This document shows, in pieces, positions 62,304 to 64,000 of a DNA stretch of 64,000 bases. The stretch is from the NCBI RefSeq assembly GCF_011927905.1, contig NZ_JAATJL010000001.1, positions 2,418,001 to 2,482,000 on the forward strand, written 5' to 3'. The position numbers and the translations under genes were made by a program. The notes beneath the pieces are model-generated. The model did not search any database, was not told the origin of the DNA, and saw nothing but the letters and a program-made list of their open reading frames with translations. The number at the start of each line of letters is the position of its first letter. Position 1 is the stretch's first letter. The DNA comes from Arthrobacter pigmenti (GTDB taxonomy: Bacteria > Actinomycetota > Actinomycetes > Actinomycetales > Micrococcaceae).

Positions 62304-62390
62304 TATCGGGCGAGGGGCCCGGCCCGAAGCGCAGCAAGGGTTGGGAGCCCGGTAGACGCTATCGGGCGAGGGGCCCGCCCCGAAGCGAAG
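62304..62390. repeat. Dispersed repeat, locus B (1.5 copies, inverted relative to A)
   Basis: A full 56-bp unit (62304-62359) and a partial one (62360-62390). They carry TATCGGGCGAGGGGCCCG, GAAGCGCAGCAAGG and GGGAGCCCGGTAGACGC, which is the reverse complement of locus A with few changes. It fills the space before the dehydratase promoter region and the small membrane protein's stop codon. Confidence 0.88.
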
Positions 62391-62393
62391 CTG

Positions 62394-62630
62394 TCAGCGC
62401 CCGCTCGGAGGCCGGTGACGACGTCGGGCGTCCCTGCCGCGCACAACCAGCCCTGACAGGTGAGCTGCAAGGCCGGCGACGATGATGGGGATCGCTGCGA
62501 AAACGAGCTGATCGGCCTGGAGCATGGCGCCCGCTACCGCCAGGAGGATGCCGACGCCGGTCAAAATAAGCGCGGAGACCACGAGCTTTCGATACAGCGG
62601 CGACCCGGTGTCCCAGGGTGTGTTGAGCAT
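62394..62630 (-). CDS. Small two-span membrane protein
   Basis: 78 residues. MLNTPWDTGSPLYRKLVVS is followed by helices at about 17-36 (VSALILTGVGILLAVAGAML) and 43-63 (VFAAIPIIVAGLAAHLSGLVV), then a very basic tail. It resembles DUF3188-type small membrane proteins, a tentative match from memory. Flanked on both sides by repeat clusters B and C. Confidence 0.7.
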   Translation of the reverse strand: MLNTPWDTGSPLYRKLVVSALILTGVGILLAVAGAMLQADQLVFAAIPIIVAGLAAHLSGLVVRGRDARRRHRPPSGR

Positions 62631-62650
62631 AGGACTAAGCCTACTGGCAG

Positions 62651-62805
62651 GGTTCCGGGACGAGCGCAGCGAGGTTCGGGGGGCCGGTAGGCGCTACTGG
62701 CCCCGGTTCCGGGCCGAGCGCAGCGAGGTTCGGGGGGCCGGTAGGCGCTACTGGCCCCGGTTCCGGGCCGAGCGCAGCGAGGTTCGGGAGGCCGGTAGGC
62801 GCTAC
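62651..62805. repeat. Dispersed repeat, locus C (2.9 copies of 54 bp)
   Basis: Units begin GGTTCCGGG at 62651, 62705 and 62759. Each contains GAGCGCAGCGAGGTTCGG and the core GGCCGGTAGGCGCTAC. The orientation is the same as locus B. It shares with A and B the core and the GAGCG-AGCGA block but differs in the stretch between. The third copy ends exactly at the stop codon of the DUF2797 gene. Confidence 0.9.
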
Positions 62806-63717
62806 CTAGAACAGTTCGTCCTGCACTGCGATGGGCGGGGACCGGAATTCGCCCAGTTCAAGGCGTTTACCGCGAAGGCGGGAGAGATCGAGCAGGAACC
62901 GGCCTTCCGGCAGTTCAAGCAACGCACTCTGGCCGAGGAGTGCTGTGACAATCCCGCCGTGCTCGCCACCCTCAAGACTCCGCGCGTACACCGGAGCACG
63001 TGCCGCGAGCACCTGTTTCCACGACTCCGGCGGATCCCACTGTTCCTTCACCTCACGGTACCCATCCAGCTCAATACCTTCGCGGAGAAGATCGCGAACG
63101 GCGGACGTATGCTCCTCATTCGCCTGGTCCAGCCGACCCTCGGCTAACGGGCGGGAGAGCCCAGCCGTTTTCACCGCCGACCGTACAGCCTGCGGCAATC
63201 CGGCATGACGCGTGACGGCGTCTTCCAGCACGCGGACAATCCGCCCGTTGTCGGCGTGCGCGACATAGCGGGCGACGACGGCGCCCTGCTCCGCGAGCCG
63301 CGTCCACTTGCTGCGGTTGGAGGCCGTGCCGATCTTTGTCGATCCATCGGCGAAGGTTGCGACATACAGCCAGTGTTCCTGCGCGAGGTAAGCGGCGAGA
63401 CCCTCCGGAGCTAGGCCAGAGCGGTGAACGTCGTGCATGAAGCGAAAGTCATCCCGGGCGAAACATGGCCCGCATTGGTAGCCGCGCTCCGCCGTCGTCT
63501 GCGTTGGGCACGAGAAGGACCGACGTTCAGTTGGACCGAGCGAGTGTGCGTAGCCGAGGCAGTACCGCTGACCGGGCGCTCCGTACACCCGGAAGCCGAA
63601 CAACTCCCGGCTAGGCAGGGGCAGGGATGCGGCGGCACCCTTTGGCGTAGCAAGCGTCATCGATGGACCCGATAAGTCCCAGGACACGCCATGGCAAAGG
63701 AAGTGTCCGCTGAGCAT
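62806..63717 (-). CDS. DUF2797 family protein
   Basis: 303 residues. Four cysteines, in CPTQTTAERGYQCGPC and the earlier CLGYA/FSC region, suggest a zinc ribbon near residues 50-85. The central LYVATFADGSTKIGTASNRSKWTRLAEQGA segment resembles GIY-YIG-like folds and is typical of DUF2797. No experimental role is known. The start ATG has a weak AGG just before it; a GGAGG lies about 30 bases upstream, ahead of a CACCCT/AGGGTG hairpin. Its stop codon abuts repeat locus C. Confidence 0.88.
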   Translation of the reverse strand: MLSGHFLCHGVSWDLSGPSMTLATPKGAAASLPLPSRELFGFRVYGAPGQRYCLGYAHSLGPTERRSFSCPTQTTAERGYQCGPCFARDDFRFMHDVHRSGLAPEGLAAYLAQEHWLYVATFADGSTKIGTASNRSKWTRLAEQGAVVARYVAHADNGRIVRVLEDAVTRHAGLPQAVRSAVKTAGLSRPLAEGRLDQANEEHTSAVRDLLREGIELDGYREVKEQWDPPESWKQVLAARAPVYARSLEGGEHGGIVTALLGQSALLELPEGRFLLDLSRLRGKRLELGEFRSPPIAVQDELF

Positions 63718-63752
63718 CCTGCCACCCTACCGAAAGGGTGCCCCTCCTTCGA

Positions 63753-63809
63753 TGAGTGTTCAGATGATGACCCTATGAAGAACTCATTGAGCCATTATCT
63801 AAACACTCA
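63753..63809. repeat. 13-bp inverted repeat upstream of the DUF2797 gene
   Basis: TGAGTGTTCAGAT (63753-63765) and ATCTAAACACTCA (63797-63809) match at 12 of 13 positions, spacer 31 bases. It is AT-rich, sits 36-92 bases before the DUF2797 start codon and just after the PfpI stop codon, so it may be an operator flanking the promoter or a loose terminator. Confidence 0.6.
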
Positions 63810-63821
63810 CGGGCCGGAAAC

Positions 63822-64000
63822 CTACGCGGTCTGACCCTCGTGCGGACCTTCTGCGATTTCCTCGAGGACCTTGTCATTGAAGGCGGGGAGGTCGTCAGGG
63901 TTGCGGCTGGTCACGAAGCCCTGATCCACCACCACTTCATCGTCGGTCCAGTTCGCGCCTGCGTTCCGCAGGTCCGTCTCGAGGGTGTGATAGGACGTCA
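63822..64000 (-). CDS. DJ-1/PfpI family protein, C-terminal part (partial)
   Basis: 59 codons plus two bases reach the window edge; the N-terminal two thirds are missing. The readable end, [20 protein letters not shown] then [19 protein letters not shown], is characteristic of PfpI/YhbO-type proteins, where R-N-P-D-D-L-P follows the strand closing the fold. The nucleophilic cysteine would lie outside the window, so activity (protease, glyoxalase or deglycase) cannot be judged. Confidence 0.88.
   Translation of the reverse strand, partial: TSYHTLETDLRNAGANWTDDEVVVDQGFVTSRNPDDLPAFNDKVLEEIAEGPHEGQTA

Noticed and set aside
62147-63147. Plus-strand frames across repeat loci B and C
   Set aside because: Composed of repeat units joined to antisense of the dehydratase and DUF2797 genes; repeated peptide blocks reflect DNA repeats, not protein selection.

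Overview
The window is a high-GC actinobacterial chromosome segment. Gene order and protein sequences suggest a member of the Micrococcaceae, close to Arthrobacter. The clues are mycothiol synthase MshD beside a GlnR-type regulator, a ppk1-mutT1 pair, r-proteins with long Ala/Lys/Arg-rich extensions, frequent GTG starts, and the order spc / S10 / tuf-fusA-rpsG-rpsL / rpoC-rpoB / rplL-rplJ / rplA-rplK-nusG-secE-tRNA-Trp. No IS element, prophage, integrase or CRISPR array was recognised.

Region 1 (1-34,700, almost all minus strand) is the transcription and translation supercluster, read from high to low coordinate: tRNA-Trp, secE, nusG, rplK, rplA; a GNAT acetyltransferase; rplJ-rplL behind an L10-type leader with an attenuator hairpin; a thiolase gene on the opposite strand; rpoB-rpoC; rpsL-rpsG-fusA-tuf; a membrane protein of unknown function; the S10 block (rpsJ to rpsQ); the spc block (rplN to rplO); secY-adk-map; and infA-rpmJ-rpsM-rpsK, the last cut by the window edge. 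Hairpin terminators mark transcript ends after rplK-rplA, rpoC, tuf, rpsQ and rplO. secY-adk-map is therefore probably a separate unit from spc, and rplN starts its own unit.

Region 2 (34,900-44,300) holds an aspartate aminotransferase and then an envelope-signalling area. This has a PspC-domain histidine kinase with its NarL-type regulator, a divergent LiaF-like PspC protein followed by two small membrane proteins, an ABC-2 exporter pair, and a second NarL-type kinase/regulator pair. Region 3 (44,300-54,500) has pfkA, a GNAT protein, an ankyrin protein overlapping ygfZ, a nitrobindin-like protein, a 37-residue membrane peptide, glnR-mshD and ppk1-mutT1.

Region 4 (54,500-64,000) has a polytopic membrane protein coupled to a YtrA-type GntR repressor, behind a palindrome that contains a -35 box. 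It continues with thyA-folA, an E. coli-type asd, murB with two hot-dog dehydratases, a DUF2797 protein and the end of a DJ-1/PfpI protein. A dispersed repeat of about 55 bp, with GGTAG(G/A)CGCTA at its core, occurs as tandem clusters at three intergenic sites here.

A recurring feature is a TANNNT -10-like box 6-7 nt before a start codon with no Shine-Dalgarno sequence. It suggests leaderless mRNAs for the GNAT gene at 31,915, the kinase at 42,250, the GNAT gene at 45,374, mshD, thyA and asd.
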